From: Patescibacteria group bacterium
Lineage (GTDB): Bacteria > Patescibacteriota > Minisyncoccia > Phycocordibacterales > UBA9973
Reading direction: 5' to 3'
Assembly: GCA_030916965.1 (NCBI GenBank)
Contig: JAUPVQ010000005.1
Span: forward strand, 1 to 50,581
DNA length: 50,581 nucleotides
Part shown: in pieces, positions 31,233-39,013 of the stretch
How the letters are laid out: each line of letters begins with the position of its first letter
Numbering within the stretch: position 1 is the stretch's first letter
Position numbers and translations under genes: made by a program
The notes under the pieces: model-generated
The model's input: only the letters and a program-made list of their open reading frames with translations
Told to the model about the DNA's origin: nothing
Database searches by the model: none

Positions 31233-32018
31233 TTATTTTATCTTGTAAGTAATTGTTACGGTTGAAGTAATCTTATTCTCCCCTTTTGGCAATGCTGGTG
31301 CCACTTCGGGAGTAGCCATTGAATCTGATTTCATCATCGCATTCGCATACATTATTGGATATCCTCCAGAATTTTCAGAGAAGCTTACTACGTCCCCAAG
31401 CCTTACATGCAATTCCTTCGCCAAAACTTTTGCTTTTGCGCGAGCTTTCTCGATTGCCTTTCCACGAGCTTCTTCTTTAAGTGCCTCTTCATCGTCAATA
31501 CTAAATGTAGGACCAGAAATATTTGTAATTCCTAGATTTGCTAACCCTGTACGAACTTCGTTTGCATTGTCTGCGTTACGAACCTTGATAGTTATTGATT
31601 GTGTCGCTGTGTATCCTACTATTACTGTCTCGCCTTGTGGACAAGGATAAGTAATACAATAAATTTGGTTGTTTTTATATTTTGGATTTACTCCTCCGTA
31701 TTCTGACTTTATGTCTTTGTCTTCAATCTTTTGATCTTTAGTGTAAGCTAAAATTTTTGTAACCATTTCGTTTACCAAACCTTGGGCTTCTTTTGCTGTC
31801 TTTCCTTCTTTCTCTACATTAAGAGTTATAACTGCAACATCAGGAACTGCCATAACATCAGCCTCAGCAGTAACCGAGATCGTGTTTTCTTGTTGACCAA
31901 ACATTCTTTTGTCATTGTCTAAGGTGTGTATAATCTTTGCTACAACTAGCAAACACAATAAGCCCATTAAAATAGTAGTAAATTTGATAAATCTCTTGTT
32001 TGTTGTAATTGTTTCCAT
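31233..32018 (-). CDS. SIMPL domain (DUF541) protein, membrane-anchored
   Basis: 261 residues. A TM/signal anchor lies at about 12-32 (FTTILMGLLCLLVVAKIIHTL). The extracytoplasmic SIMPL (DUF541) domain follows with ISVTAEADVMAVPDVAVITLNVEKEGKTAKEAQ, a YTATQSITIKVRNAD strand, and the EEARGKAIEKARAKAKVLAKEL helix typical of the family. Two Cys (YCITYPCPQ) may form a disulfide. Family members occur in envelopes of many bacteria with poorly defined roles. TATTAA lies six bases before the ATG, a weaker leaderless promoter. Confidence 0.9.
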   Translation of the reverse strand: METITTNKRFIKFTTILMGLLCLLVVAKIIHTLDNDKRMFGQQENTISVTAEADVMAVPDVAVITLNVEKEGKTAKEAQGLVNEMVTKILAYTKDQKIEDKDIKSEYGGVNPKYKNNQIYCITYPCPQGETVIVGYTATQSITIKVRNADNANEVRTGLANLGITNISGPTFSIDDEEALKEEARGKAIEKARAKAKVLAKELHVRLGDVVSFSENSGGYPIMYANAMMKSDSMATPEVAPALPKGENKITSTVTITYKIK

Positions 32019-32069
32019 ATATTATTAATATTAACCTGATAATACGACTTAAACCTATTATACCATACC

Positions 32070-32747
32070 CTACTTATTCAAAACATCGCTAGTAATTGCC
32101 CCATCAGTCATGAATATAGTTCTATCTGCAAGCTTGGCATACTCTGGTTCGTGCGTCACCATTATGATCGTCTGTCCATCTTTATTTAAGTCCAAAAAGG
32201 CTTGGATAACTTGCTCCGAAGTCTCGGAATCAAGATTGGCTGTCGGCTCATCTGCAAAAATAATCTTTGGGTCATGAGCAATCGCTCGAGCGATTGATAC
32301 ACGCTGTTGCTGGCCACCCGACAACTGACTCGGTAAGTTGTTCATACGATCTAATATACCCAAACGCTCTAATGCTTTGCATGCTTTACCTACTGCCTCT
32401 TTTTTACTATAACCTTGCATCAAAAGAGGTAGCATCGTATTCTCGAGTGCAGTAAGTGAAGGTAGTATTGCATAATCTTGGAATATATAACCCAGGCTGT
32501 TCAACCTAACATCTGTACGCTCATTTTCCCCGATTGGTACGTAATCCCTACCATCTATCCAGACCTCTCCGCTTGTTGGGATATCAAGCAACCCTAGTTG
32601 ATAAAGAAGTGTAGACTTACCAGACCCAGAGCGACCCGAAACTGTAAGAAACTGTCCTTCTGGCACAGCAAAAGAAACATTATTTAGCGCTATAATTTCT
32701 TGATCTCCGTTCTTAAACTTTTTAGTTAAATTTTTTACTTCTATCAT
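32070..32747 (-). CDS. ABC transporter ATP-binding protein, MacB/LolD type
   Basis: 225 residues. Walker A is SGRSGSGKSTLLYQ, the Q-loop lies in YIFQDYAILPSLTALEN, the signature is LSGGQQQRVSIARA, Walker B is IIFADEPTANLD, and the switch His is in MVTHEPEYAK. This is the pattern of the LolD/MacB/FtsE group, which works with FtsX-like permeases. It is the last gene of the FKBP-adaptor-permease-ATPase operon, 4 bp from the permease. The cargo is unknown; an envelope peptide or lipid is usual for the type. Confidence 0.95.
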   Translation of the reverse strand: MIEVKNLTKKFKNGDQEIIALNNVSFAVPEGQFLTVSGRSGSGKSTLLYQLGLLDIPTSGEVWIDGRDYVPIGENERTDVRLNSLGYIFQDYAILPSLTALENTMLPLLMQGYSKKEAVGKACKALERLGILDRMNNLPSQLSGGQQQRVSIARAIAHDPKIIFADEPTANLDSETSEQVIQAFLDLNKDGQTIIMVTHEPEYAKLADRTIFMTDGAITSDVLNK

Positions 32748-32751
32748 ACAA

Positions 32752-34029
32752 TTATCTTCCTAAGATTGCGCTTAGTGTATTTTGCTTAATAACAATCCGT
32801 GCTGGAATAAATCCGGCAATCATTGTAGTCACCAACAATATACCGGCTCTGTATAATGTCCCTGGTAGTGTAGCTACTAAAATTCCGTCGGAGAATGGGA
32901 AGTTGATCGGGTTGGCAGTAAAGTATGGTTTGATGAAAAAGAATATCAAAACCATCCCTACAATAATTCCAGACAATGCATAAATCACAGCCTGATAAAT
33001 ATATGAGTATAGAATTGCCTTTCGGTTAATACCTATACCCTTCAGTATACCAATATAACGCCTACGAGTAATTGCATTTACGAATATAACAATAAATATT
33101 GTAATAGATGCAACAACAAGTCCTATTCCTGAAATTGCACTTCCCAATATTCCAAATGTTGCTTTAATATCTTTTAAGAATTTAGGAAAAGCATCTTCAG
33201 CTGTTTGAACACGGGCGTACTCACCCACACCATTGTCGAGTAAATATTGCTTGATCAAGCTTGGCTCTGTGCCAGGAAGAACTTGGATAGCGATTTTACT
33301 AGCGTTGAAGTCTTCTCTTCCGATCATTTTACGGACCTCACTCTCCAGAGCAACAACAGAAGTGTCGAAGTCGTCTACTTTACTTGAAAGGATTCCTTTT
33401 ACAATATATTCTTTTGATTTATTATCAACTGTAACTTTTATCCTTGAACCTACAGAAATATTCTTCAATGTTTGGAACCCCGGTGCATCAATCGGAGTAA
33501 ATTCATAAAGCAAATTTTTACCTATCAAAACACTGTCTTGATCAGAAGGAGTTAGATACGAGCCACGAACAATAAACTTGGAAACTCCTGAGAATTTCTC
33601 CTCTTGGATGGGATCAATACCCATAAATGACCCTCCGGCACCATTGCGCAATTCTCCAGGCTTTACTGTCGAACGATAATCGGACTCAAAGCGAGCACTG
33701 CCTGCATATCGTACGGTATGATTTTTGTAATTAGGGATTGTCTTTACTATATTTACTACCTCTTGAGTATTTAATATGTACGAGCGATTCAAAAATGAAG
33801 TAATTACAACATCTCCAATCGAGTACTTTTTCTGTGCATCTTCGGAGCCTTGGATAAGGCCGATCAAAATACCAGAAACAACAACTAGGTTTAAGAAGGT
33901 CAAAGTCATCACCGCCATAATAAGTGTTGTTGTCCATATATTTGCTCGTCGAATATCGCGCTTGGCCAAAAACCAACCAACTTTTATATTTTTCAAAAAA
34001 TCTTTTTCAAAGGCAGAAATTCTATCCAT
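32752..34029 (-). CDS. ABC transporter permease, MacB/FtsX type
   Basis: 425 residues with four TM helices in the MacB arrangement: one near 33-59 (TLIMAVMTLTFLNLVVVSGILIG), a large extracytoplasmic domain (about 65-285, MacB_PCD-like), then three at about 295-325, 340-370 and 385-415, the first ending in the typical RRRYIGILKGIGINRKAILYSYIYQA loop. It would form a mechanotransmission-type exporter with the downstream ATPase and upstream adaptor. It starts one base after the adaptor gene. Confidence 0.93.
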   Translation of the reverse strand: MDRISAFEKDFLKNIKVGWFLAKRDIRRANIWTTTLIMAVMTLTFLNLVVVSGILIGLIQGSEDAQKKYSIGDVVITSFLNRSYILNTQEVVNIVKTIPNYKNHTVRYAGSARFESDYRSTVKPGELRNGAGGSFMGIDPIQEEKFSGVSKFIVRGSYLTPSDQDSVLIGKNLLYEFTPIDAPGFQTLKNISVGSRIKVTVDNKSKEYIVKGILSSKVDDFDTSVVALESEVRKMIGREDFNASKIAIQVLPGTEPSLIKQYLLDNGVGEYARVQTAEDAFPKFLKDIKATFGILGSAISGIGLVVASITIFIVIFVNAITRRRYIGILKGIGINRKAILYSYIYQAVIYALSGIIVGMVLIFFFIKPYFTANPINFPFSDGILVATLPGTLYRAGILLVTTMIAGFIPARIVIKQNTLSAILGR

Positions 34030-34030
34030 A

Positions 34031-35323
34031 TTACTTTTTGTTTATTACCACAACACTGTCCCCTTCACTCAAACCACTTTGGATTTCGACTAAGTTGCCG
34101 TCACCAATTGCGCCGATAGTTACTGGCACGTATTTGTATAATTTGCGTTTGTCGTTTGTTATTAAACCTACAGTTGATACACCATCAACAGTTTGGATAG
34201 ACAACAGTGGAGCAACTAGTACGTTTTCTTTTGTAAATGTTGTTATAACAATGTTGGCATTCATTCCCGGGCGAATCACGGATTCTGTATCTTTTAATCC
34301 AACTTTGATCTTGTAATTTACTACACCGTCTGTGTTGTTAGAAGACGGGTCAATAGAAAATACTTCTCCTTGGAAAAATTTGTCAGGACCCACTGCATCA
34401 TAAGTTATCTTTACAGGGTGACCAATTTTAACGATTGCAATATTTGCTTCATTTATATTTGCCTCTAGGTATAAACTACTGATATCTTGTAGTACCATTA
34501 CTTGCTTTTGTGATACAGCGAGCTCACCTAACTTGATGTCAACACTTGTAATAGTTCCTCCACCTGGTGCACGCAATAATGTGTTTTCATATTTAGAATT
34601 TGCAGACTCTAGACTACCTTGAGCAGACAATATATCTGCTTTTGCCAAATCTAGATCGGATGTTCGAGCAAGTGCCTGCTTTACATCAAGCTCAGCTTGA
34701 CGCTGATTGATTGTTGATTGTAGTCCAGAGAGAATTGTGTCTCTTGTTTTTTTTGCATATTCAAAATCATTTTTGGCAGTAATCAGATTTGTGCCGGAGC
34801 TAGTAGCAGTAGAATAATATTTATTTTGTGCTTCCTCTACAAGGATATCTTGCTGGATTTTTGTATTTGCATATTCTGTTTTTGCATTATCTAAAAGAAT
34901 TTTTGATAGAGCAATCTCAGACTCGGTACTACCCTCTTGAATCTTGTTGAATTTTGCTTGAGCTTGGGCTACATTTGCACGAGCCTTTGTAAGCTCAGCA
35001 AGTTCTGCCCCTTGATCTAAATGTGCAAGTATCTGACCTTTATAAACCTTGTCACCAACAGAAACATTGAGTGACTTAACAATTCCGCTATTACTAAAAG
35101 ATAGTGATAGGTCTGTCTTTGAAGTTACCTGACCTGTAGCAAGTACTGTTTTTGCAAGATTCATACGGACAACTTTTTCTGCAATAATACTTGAACTATT
35201 GTCAGTAGGACCAAATTTTTTATAGCCTAAAAAAATTACCAAAACAAATATAACAGCAAAGAAGATTTTCCTCCTTGTTGACCAGGATTTTATTTTTTTA
35301 AATATATTATTAGTTTTTTCCAT
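34031..35323 (-). CDS. membrane fusion/periplasmic adaptor protein (HlyD/MacA type)
   Basis: 430 residues with an N-terminal TM anchor (about 18-37), then a barrel-sandwich (biotinyl-lipoyl-like) strand SLNVSVGDKVYKGQILAHLDQGAELAELTKARANVAQ leading into a long coiled coil (about 115-230) and the returning strand NTLLRAPGGGTITSVDIKLGE. Beta-barrel and membrane-proximal domains follow. Such adaptors gate MacB-type pumps. In a CPR cell the envelope is probably single-membrane, so here it may act outside the cytoplasmic membrane without a TolC partner; none is seen. Confidence 0.92.
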   Translation of the reverse strand: MEKTNNIFKKIKSWSTRRKIFFAVIFVLVIFLGYKKFGPTDNSSSIIAEKVVRMNLAKTVLATGQVTSKTDLSLSFSNSGIVKSLNVSVGDKVYKGQILAHLDQGAELAELTKARANVAQAQAKFNKIQEGSTESEIALSKILLDNAKTEYANTKIQQDILVEEAQNKYYSTATSSGTNLITAKNDFEYAKKTRDTILSGLQSTINQRQAELDVKQALARTSDLDLAKADILSAQGSLESANSKYENTLLRAPGGGTITSVDIKLGELAVSQKQVMVLQDISSLYLEANINEANIAIVKIGHPVKITYDAVGPDKFFQGEVFSIDPSSNNTDGVVNYKIKVGLKDTESVIRPGMNANIVITTFTKENVLVAPLLSIQTVDGVSTVGLITNDKRKLYKYVPVTIGAIGDGNLVEIQSGLSEGDSVVVINKK

Positions 35324-35325
35324 TT

Positions 35326-35835
35326 TTATTTTTTTATTGCAACGAGCTCTACTTCGAATATAAGATCAGAATTAGGAGGTATACGATCTCCTGCTCCTCG
35401 TGCCCCGTAGGCTTTCTCCGCAGGGATGTTTAATGTCTTTTTTTCTCCGACTTTCATTCCGACTAGACCCTCGTCCCAACCTTTGATAACTTGGCCAGCC
35501 CCTAGTATAAACTCAAACGGTTGCACATGACCAAATTTTGGGTCTACATTTGAATCAAACACAGTTCCGTTTGTAAGTCTGCCTGTGTAATTCATTGATA
35601 ATACATCTCCGTTTTTTGATATTTCTTCCATAGATTTTTTTGTTGGTGATAAAACATTTTCAGGATTTTCCTCTATAATTTTCTCTGAGTTGGAAACTTG
35701 CTCATTTTCTGTAATTTGAGCCTTGCCTGGTGCTTGTACTTCCTTTTTTGCAAAAGCATACACAACAAATCCAACCAATATAATAGTGATAATTATAGAA
35801 ACTGTCATTGAAATTTTTCCTTCTTGTTTATTCAT
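35326..35835 (-). CDS. FKBP-type peptidyl-prolyl isomerase, secreted or anchored
   Basis: 169 residues: an N-terminal TM segment (about 11-28), a low-complexity Glu/Asn/Ser linker, then an FKBP domain (about 72-169) with VLSMNYTGRLTNGTVFDSN, FEFILGAGQVIKGWDEGLVGMKVGEKKTLNIP, AYGARGAGDRIPPNSDLIFEVELV. The key aromatic and Asp residues are present, so it should be active as a folding catalyst outside the membrane. It is the first gene of the operon with the MacA/MacB-type transporter (2 bp gap). Confidence 0.95.
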   Translation of the reverse strand: MNKQEGKISMTVSIIITIILVGFVVYAFAKKEVQAPGKAQITENEQVSNSEKIIEENPENVLSPTKKSMEEISKNGDVLSMNYTGRLTNGTVFDSNVDPKFGHVQPFEFILGAGQVIKGWDEGLVGMKVGEKKTLNIPAEKAYGARGAGDRIPPNSDLIFEVELVAIKK

Positions 35836-35907
35836 ACCATTTGATATTAATTATAATAATATGCTCATTGTAGCATAAATATACCCTATTATAAATACGA
35901 ATTTGAA

Positions 35908-36552
35908 TTAAATAATAGTCTTTTTGAACAGTGGTATCATGGCCTCGCACATATCATTTGTAATTTCATTTGGTTTAATATTTGTATGTGCAAATATCTT
36001 TTCCTCTATACTATACAATGCTAGGTAGATATCCTGTATTTCTGTGCCTTTTTTTGCATTCTCACCTCCTCCGTATCTCGCCTCCATATCTATCATTCTT
36101 TCTTTTAGTGTTGCCACCCCCGTCGGCTTAACCCTCATGTCGGCATACAAACAAATCATTTTCTCGATTTCGTTGGATTCGTTCACATTTACTGATTTTG
36201 AAAAGCCCATAGAATTCAAAAGCTCGAGCACCCTTAAGCTTGCCCCTACTTCAAGAGCGATTGCGACAGTTGCATTGTGTTGATCGTTGCCATACTTCTC
36301 TATAAAATTACTCTTAACACTCTGCCAATATTCGATACCAAGCGGTTCATTAAACTCTGGGAATTTAGTTAAGTCGAATTTAATAATATTGCCCATATCA
36401 TGCAGTAAGCATGTATTGATAATACTTTTTTTATCAACAGAAGTCTGGAAATTATCGCAAATCAAGCTTGCAACTGCAGCAACACGATACATGTGGCTAC
36501 ACAATTGTGGCATGATATAATAGCTTGCATAAACTTCTTCAACCGTCTTCAT
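35908..36552 (-). CDS. HD domain protein (putative phosphohydrolase)
   Basis: 214 residues with an early His (LCSHMYRVAAVASLIC), the HD pair in NTCLLHDMGNIIKFDL (near residues 51-52), and a later Asp-containing helix (EKMICLYADMRV), the usual metal-ligand set of HD hydrolases. Substrates of this family include nucleotides and nucleotide second messengers; nothing here fixes one. TATAAT lies six bases before the ATG, so it is its own leaderless transcript. Confidence 0.88.
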   Translation of the reverse strand: MKTVEEVYASYYIMPQLCSHMYRVAAVASLICDNFQTSVDKKSIINTCLLHDMGNIIKFDLTKFPEFNEPLGIEYWQSVKSNFIEKYGNDQHNATVAIALEVGASLRVLELLNSMGFSKSVNVNESNEIEKMICLYADMRVKPTGVATLKERMIDMEARYGGGENAKKGTEIQDIYLALYSIEEKIFAHTNIKPNEITNDMCEAMIPLFKKTII

Positions 36553-36558
36553 AAGGCT

Positions 36559-36564
36559 ATTATA
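36559..36564 (-). promoter_or_regulatory. -10 box of a leaderless promoter (HD protein)
   Basis: TATAAT on the minus strand, then AGCCTT, then the ATG at 36552. Confidence 0.65.
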
Positions 36565-36591
36565 CCATAGTCTTAAATTTGCATTTAAAAA

Positions 36592-37014
36592 CTATTTTAA
36601 TTTTCCTGGATGGTAGCCATCCTCTTGGTCGTTAATTTCTCGATTATGAGCTTCTTGTTCTGAGATGTAATCTTCTTGATCTTCAAGGACTTTGTTCCCC
36701 CAAGCAGCATAAGCAGAATTGGTAAAAACGGTATCACACTCTGCAACCATTGGTACATTGTATGTATGCAGGCCTCCGATAAAACTTGATAACTTTTCTG
36801 ATAGACTTTTTTTTGTTGTAAATATAACCATATATTGGACAACATCTTGTATCACATTTTGCCATGGATAAATAGATTCTATAGGCCAGAAGTCTGCACA
36901 AATTGCCAACTTCTCCTCAACAGCTGCGTACCCAAGATGTTTAGCCTCCCCTTTGTCTCGACAGGTTGTATATATAAATACCATTTTATCTTGAGTATCT
37001 TTATTTAGAATCAT
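36592..37014 (-). CDS. cutA: CutA1-like protein
   Basis: 140 residues resembling CutA1, a trimeric protein linked to divalent cation tolerance. It has VFIYTTCRDKGEAKHLGYAAVEEKLAICADFWPIESIYPWQN, then VQYMVIFTTKKSLSEKL and HTYNVPMV near the end, the family hallmark. A charged tail of about 35 residues (acidic, then Lys) is extra. It follows dsbB after 5 bp and starts in AAATTTATG. The context with disulfide proteins suggests thiol or metal homeostasis, which is inference. Confidence 0.9.
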   Translation of the reverse strand: MILNKDTQDKMVFIYTTCRDKGEAKHLGYAAVEEKLAICADFWPIESIYPWQNVIQDVVQYMVIFTTKKSLSEKLSSFIGGLHTYNVPMVAECDTVFTNSAYAAWGNKVLEDQEDYISEQEAHNREINDQEDGYHPGKLK

Positions 37015-37019
37015 AAATT

Positions 37020-37568
37020 TTATTTAATTCGAGAAACATATTTATAATTGACCATTAACAATAATATAAATAGTGACGCAGTTAATGCCATAACAGGAAT
37101 AGTCACATAACTGAATTCAAACACGTAGCGAGTTGCGCAAGAAACCTCTGTTGCACTTGGTGCAGCACAAGGGAGCCCAGCGGTACCACCATGCTCTATA
37201 TATACATGATATAAAGATGTAACAATACCAAGTAGTGCAAATACAATAGAGAAATCTACAATTGTACGATCACGCTTGTATAATTCCATTCCGAAAAGAA
37301 TAAACTGAGGATAAATAAATATACGCTGTAAATAACAAAGCTCGCAAACTGGGAATCCTATTACATTTGAATAAAATAAACTTAATGCAATCGCTCCCAA
37401 TGCAATCAAAAATCCAATATAAAAAGCAGAGTCCTTAAAAAATTTACGAACAACATTCTCCCTATCTGGAACGAAAAGCATAGTTACAACAAGCACTAAA
37501 CAAAATAGTTGCATTACAACAACACTGATCGATACAAATTGATTAAAGCTGTTTATATATGTAGGCAT
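37020..37568 (-). CDS. DsbB-family disulfide oxidoreductase
   Basis: 182 residues with four or more TM helices. The first redox pair is in GFPVCELCYLQRIFIYPQ (C75, C78), the strict CxxC of DsbB/BdbC. The second pair is in the extracytoplasmic loop GLPCAAPSATEVSC. It should pass electrons from a thioredoxin-like oxidase to quinone or another acceptor; quinones are doubtful in most CPR cells. The upstream gene (6 bp) encodes a CPHC thioredoxin-fold protein, its likely partner. Confidence 0.93.
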   Translation of the reverse strand: MPTYINSFNQFVSISVVVMQLFCLVLVVTMLFVPDRENVVRKFFKDSAFYIGFLIALGAIALSLFYSNVIGFPVCELCYLQRIFIYPQFILFGMELYKRDRTIVDFSIVFALLGIVTSLYHVYIEHGGTAGLPCAAPSATEVSCATRYVFEFSYVTIPVMALTASLFILLLMVNYKYVSRIK

Positions 37569-37574
37569 AAATTT

Positions 37575-37952
37575 TTATTGAGGTAATACACACTGAGTCT
37601 TCTCGGCCAGAGTCTTTAGATCTACTTCACCATAAAGCTTTTCGCCACTTGGGAATATCCATGTTGGGTAGCCTTCTATCTTTTTATCAAGACAAATTTG
37701 TGTTACTGATCTATCTGGGTTGGAACATTCTATATAAGGAAGCAGGTTTTTAGCACCGCCAAACAAAGCCTTTTGCGATTGGCAGTGTGGACACCAGAAA
37801 GCTCCATAGAATTCTGCCCCACTATCCTTTATACATTGTGCTAATGGTCCATATTTACCAACAGCTTTTGGTTTATTTGCAAATACTCCCAACACAACAA
37901 CAAGCACGATAACTAATAGTGTAATAACAATAAATTTCTTTGTTTGAGTCAT
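37575..37952 (-). CDS. membrane-anchored thioredoxin-like protein (CPHC)
   Basis: 125 residues. A TM anchor lies at about 7-25 (FIVITLLVIVLVVVLGVFA), then a thioredoxin fold with the active site FYGAFWCPHCQSQ (C54, C57), a conserved cis-Pro segment EGYPTWIF, and extra Cys at YIECS, QICLD and near the end (QCVLP). CPHC is the DsbA-type active site, so disulfide formation with the adjacent DsbB is likely. TATAAT lies six bases before the ATG. Confidence 0.93.
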   Translation of the reverse strand: MTQTKKFIVITLLVIVLVVVLGVFANKPKAVGKYGPLAQCIKDSGAEFYGAFWCPHCQSQKALFGGAKNLLPYIECSNPDRSVTQICLDKKIEGYPTWIFPSGEKLYGEVDLKTLAEKTQCVLPQ

Positions 37953-37958
37953 ATGTCT

Positions 37959-37987
37959 ATTATACCCCGTAGTGAAATTTTAGTAAA
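37959..37987 (-). promoter_or_regulatory. leaderless promoter (thioredoxin-like-dsbB-cutA)
   Basis: TTTACT (37982-37987), a 17-bp spacer and TATAAT (37959-37964), then AGACAT and the ATG at 37952. Inverted repeats (CCCCGTAGT and ACTACCGGGG) flank the spacer and could bind a regulator. Confidence 0.7.
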
Positions 37988-38006
37988 ATTCTACTACCGG
38001 GGATAC

Positions 38007-38035
38007 AAAATCCCCCAAACTTTCGCTAGGGGAAT
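38007..38035 (-). terminator. intrinsic terminator of the 26-codon CxxC ORF
   Basis: On the minus strand TCCCC, a 12-nt loop, GGGGGA and TTTT. It directly follows the stop of the small ORF at 38038. Confidence 0.65.
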
Positions 38036-38037
38036 TT

Positions 38038-38118
38038 TTATAACACATCTTTCTGGTAGCAACTCTCAATAGTGAAGTTTTGTTTGCAATTTTGGCAGTT
38101 TTTGGTCTCTGGGATCAT
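38038..38118 (-). CDS. tiny CxxC peptide, possible zinc-ribbon remnant
   Basis: A 26-codon ORF containing KNCQNCKQNFTIE and a third Cys. The pattern matches the N-terminus of zinc-ribbon proteins common in CPR genomes (KNCxNCKxxFxIE), which normally continue for more than 40 residues with a second CxxC. Here a stop follows soon, and a terminator comes next. A promoter, TTGCGT (38149-38154)/TATAAT (38127-38132), lies eight bases before the ATG. Either a truncated pseudogene or a genuine micropeptide; expression is plausible because all signals are in place. Confidence 0.45.
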   Translation of the reverse strand: MIPETKNCQNCKQNFTIESCYQKDVL

Positions 38119-38181
38119 GTAACAAAATTATACATTTTAGACCTTTTTACGCAAGGAAATATCACAAGTCTGTAAATATGA

Positions 38182-38187
38182 TATTAT
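38182..38187 (+). promoter_or_regulatory. -10 box of a leaderless promoter (four-TM protein)
   Basis: TATTAT, then AGAATT, then the ATG at 38194. Confidence 0.6.
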
Positions 38188-38193
38188 AGAATT

Positions 38194-38976
38194 ATGGAGA
38201 AAACTTTTAAACAAAAGATGGGCAAGGTTTATATCGCATTTGTAGTTGGGTTAATAACCTTGGTTTTAATGGTTGGGAAATTTTTTATAAATAAATTTGG
38301 TTTTGATTTTATTGTCCTAAATACTTTGATCAGTAGCGTTATTGCGGGCTCGATTTTTATCACAGGATTTTTATTGGCTGGAGTATTCTCTGATTATAAA
38401 GAAGTCGAGAAGATTCCTGCAGAAATTCGGTCATCTCTGGAGAGTATCTTATCTGAAGGTTCAGCTCTTAAAAGAAAAGACTCCGGTTTTGATGTTCAAA
38501 AAATAAGGCAAACAATAATAAAATTTATAAACGAATTCGAAGATGGGTTGAGTGACACAAAGGACCATGTTCATATGAATTGTGCTCTAGAAGTAATTTC
38601 GGAATTTGATTTGTCGTTTGATGATATGGAGAGCCGTGGTGTTCCCCCTAATTATATGACCCGAATTAAATCCGAGCAGTCCCAATTGCGCAAAATTCTA
38701 TTGCGTGTTTATCACATACAAAAAACAAATTTTATTCCTTCTGTTTCAGTATTGGTGGAATCTATTGTTTTTCTTGTAATACTTCTATTAATGTTCGCAA
38801 ATATGGATTTTTATGAGGGAATAATCATCCTCGGTATACTTTCTTATTTGCTAATTTATATAATGCATTTAATACATGTATTGGAAAAGCCTTTCCGTAA
38901 AGGAAAAGATGATACTTGTGATGATGTTAGTATATTTCTACTAAGAGAGTTCCGAGAAGATTTAAGAAAAAAGTAA
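38194..38976 (+). CDS. hypothetical four-TM membrane protein
   Basis: Unknown function. 260 residues: two TM helices near the start (about 12-30 and 40-62), a soluble helical middle of about 120 residues (KEVEKIPAEIRSSLESIL onward), and two TM helices at about 187-225, then a charged tail. The layout recalls DUF4239-like channel proteins, but no diagnostic residues were found. It is on the plus strand ahead of the TerC-like gene, which has its own promoter 38 bp further. Confidence 0.75.
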   Translation: MEKTFKQKMGKVYIAFVVGLITLVLMVGKFFINKFGFDFIVLNTLISSVIAGSIFITGFLLAGVFSDYKEVEKIPAEIRSSLESILSEGSALKRKDSGFDVQKIRQTIIKFINEFEDGLSDTKDHVHMNCALEVISEFDLSFDDMESRGVPPNYMTRIKSEQSQLRKILLRVYHIQKTNFIPSVSVLVESIVFLVILLLMFANMDFYEGIIILGILSYLLIYIMHLIHVLEKPFRKGKDDTCDDVSIFLLREFREDLRKK

Positions 38977-38978
38977 AT

Positions 38979-39007
38979 TTGAGATAGTGTAAAAAATAAT
39001 ATATAAT
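38979..39007 (+). promoter_or_regulatory. leaderless promoter of the TerC-like gene
   Basis: TTGAGA (38979-38984), a 17-bp spacer and TATAAT (39002-39007), then six bases to the ATG at 39014. Confidence 0.75.
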
Positions 39008-39013
39008 GGCCTC

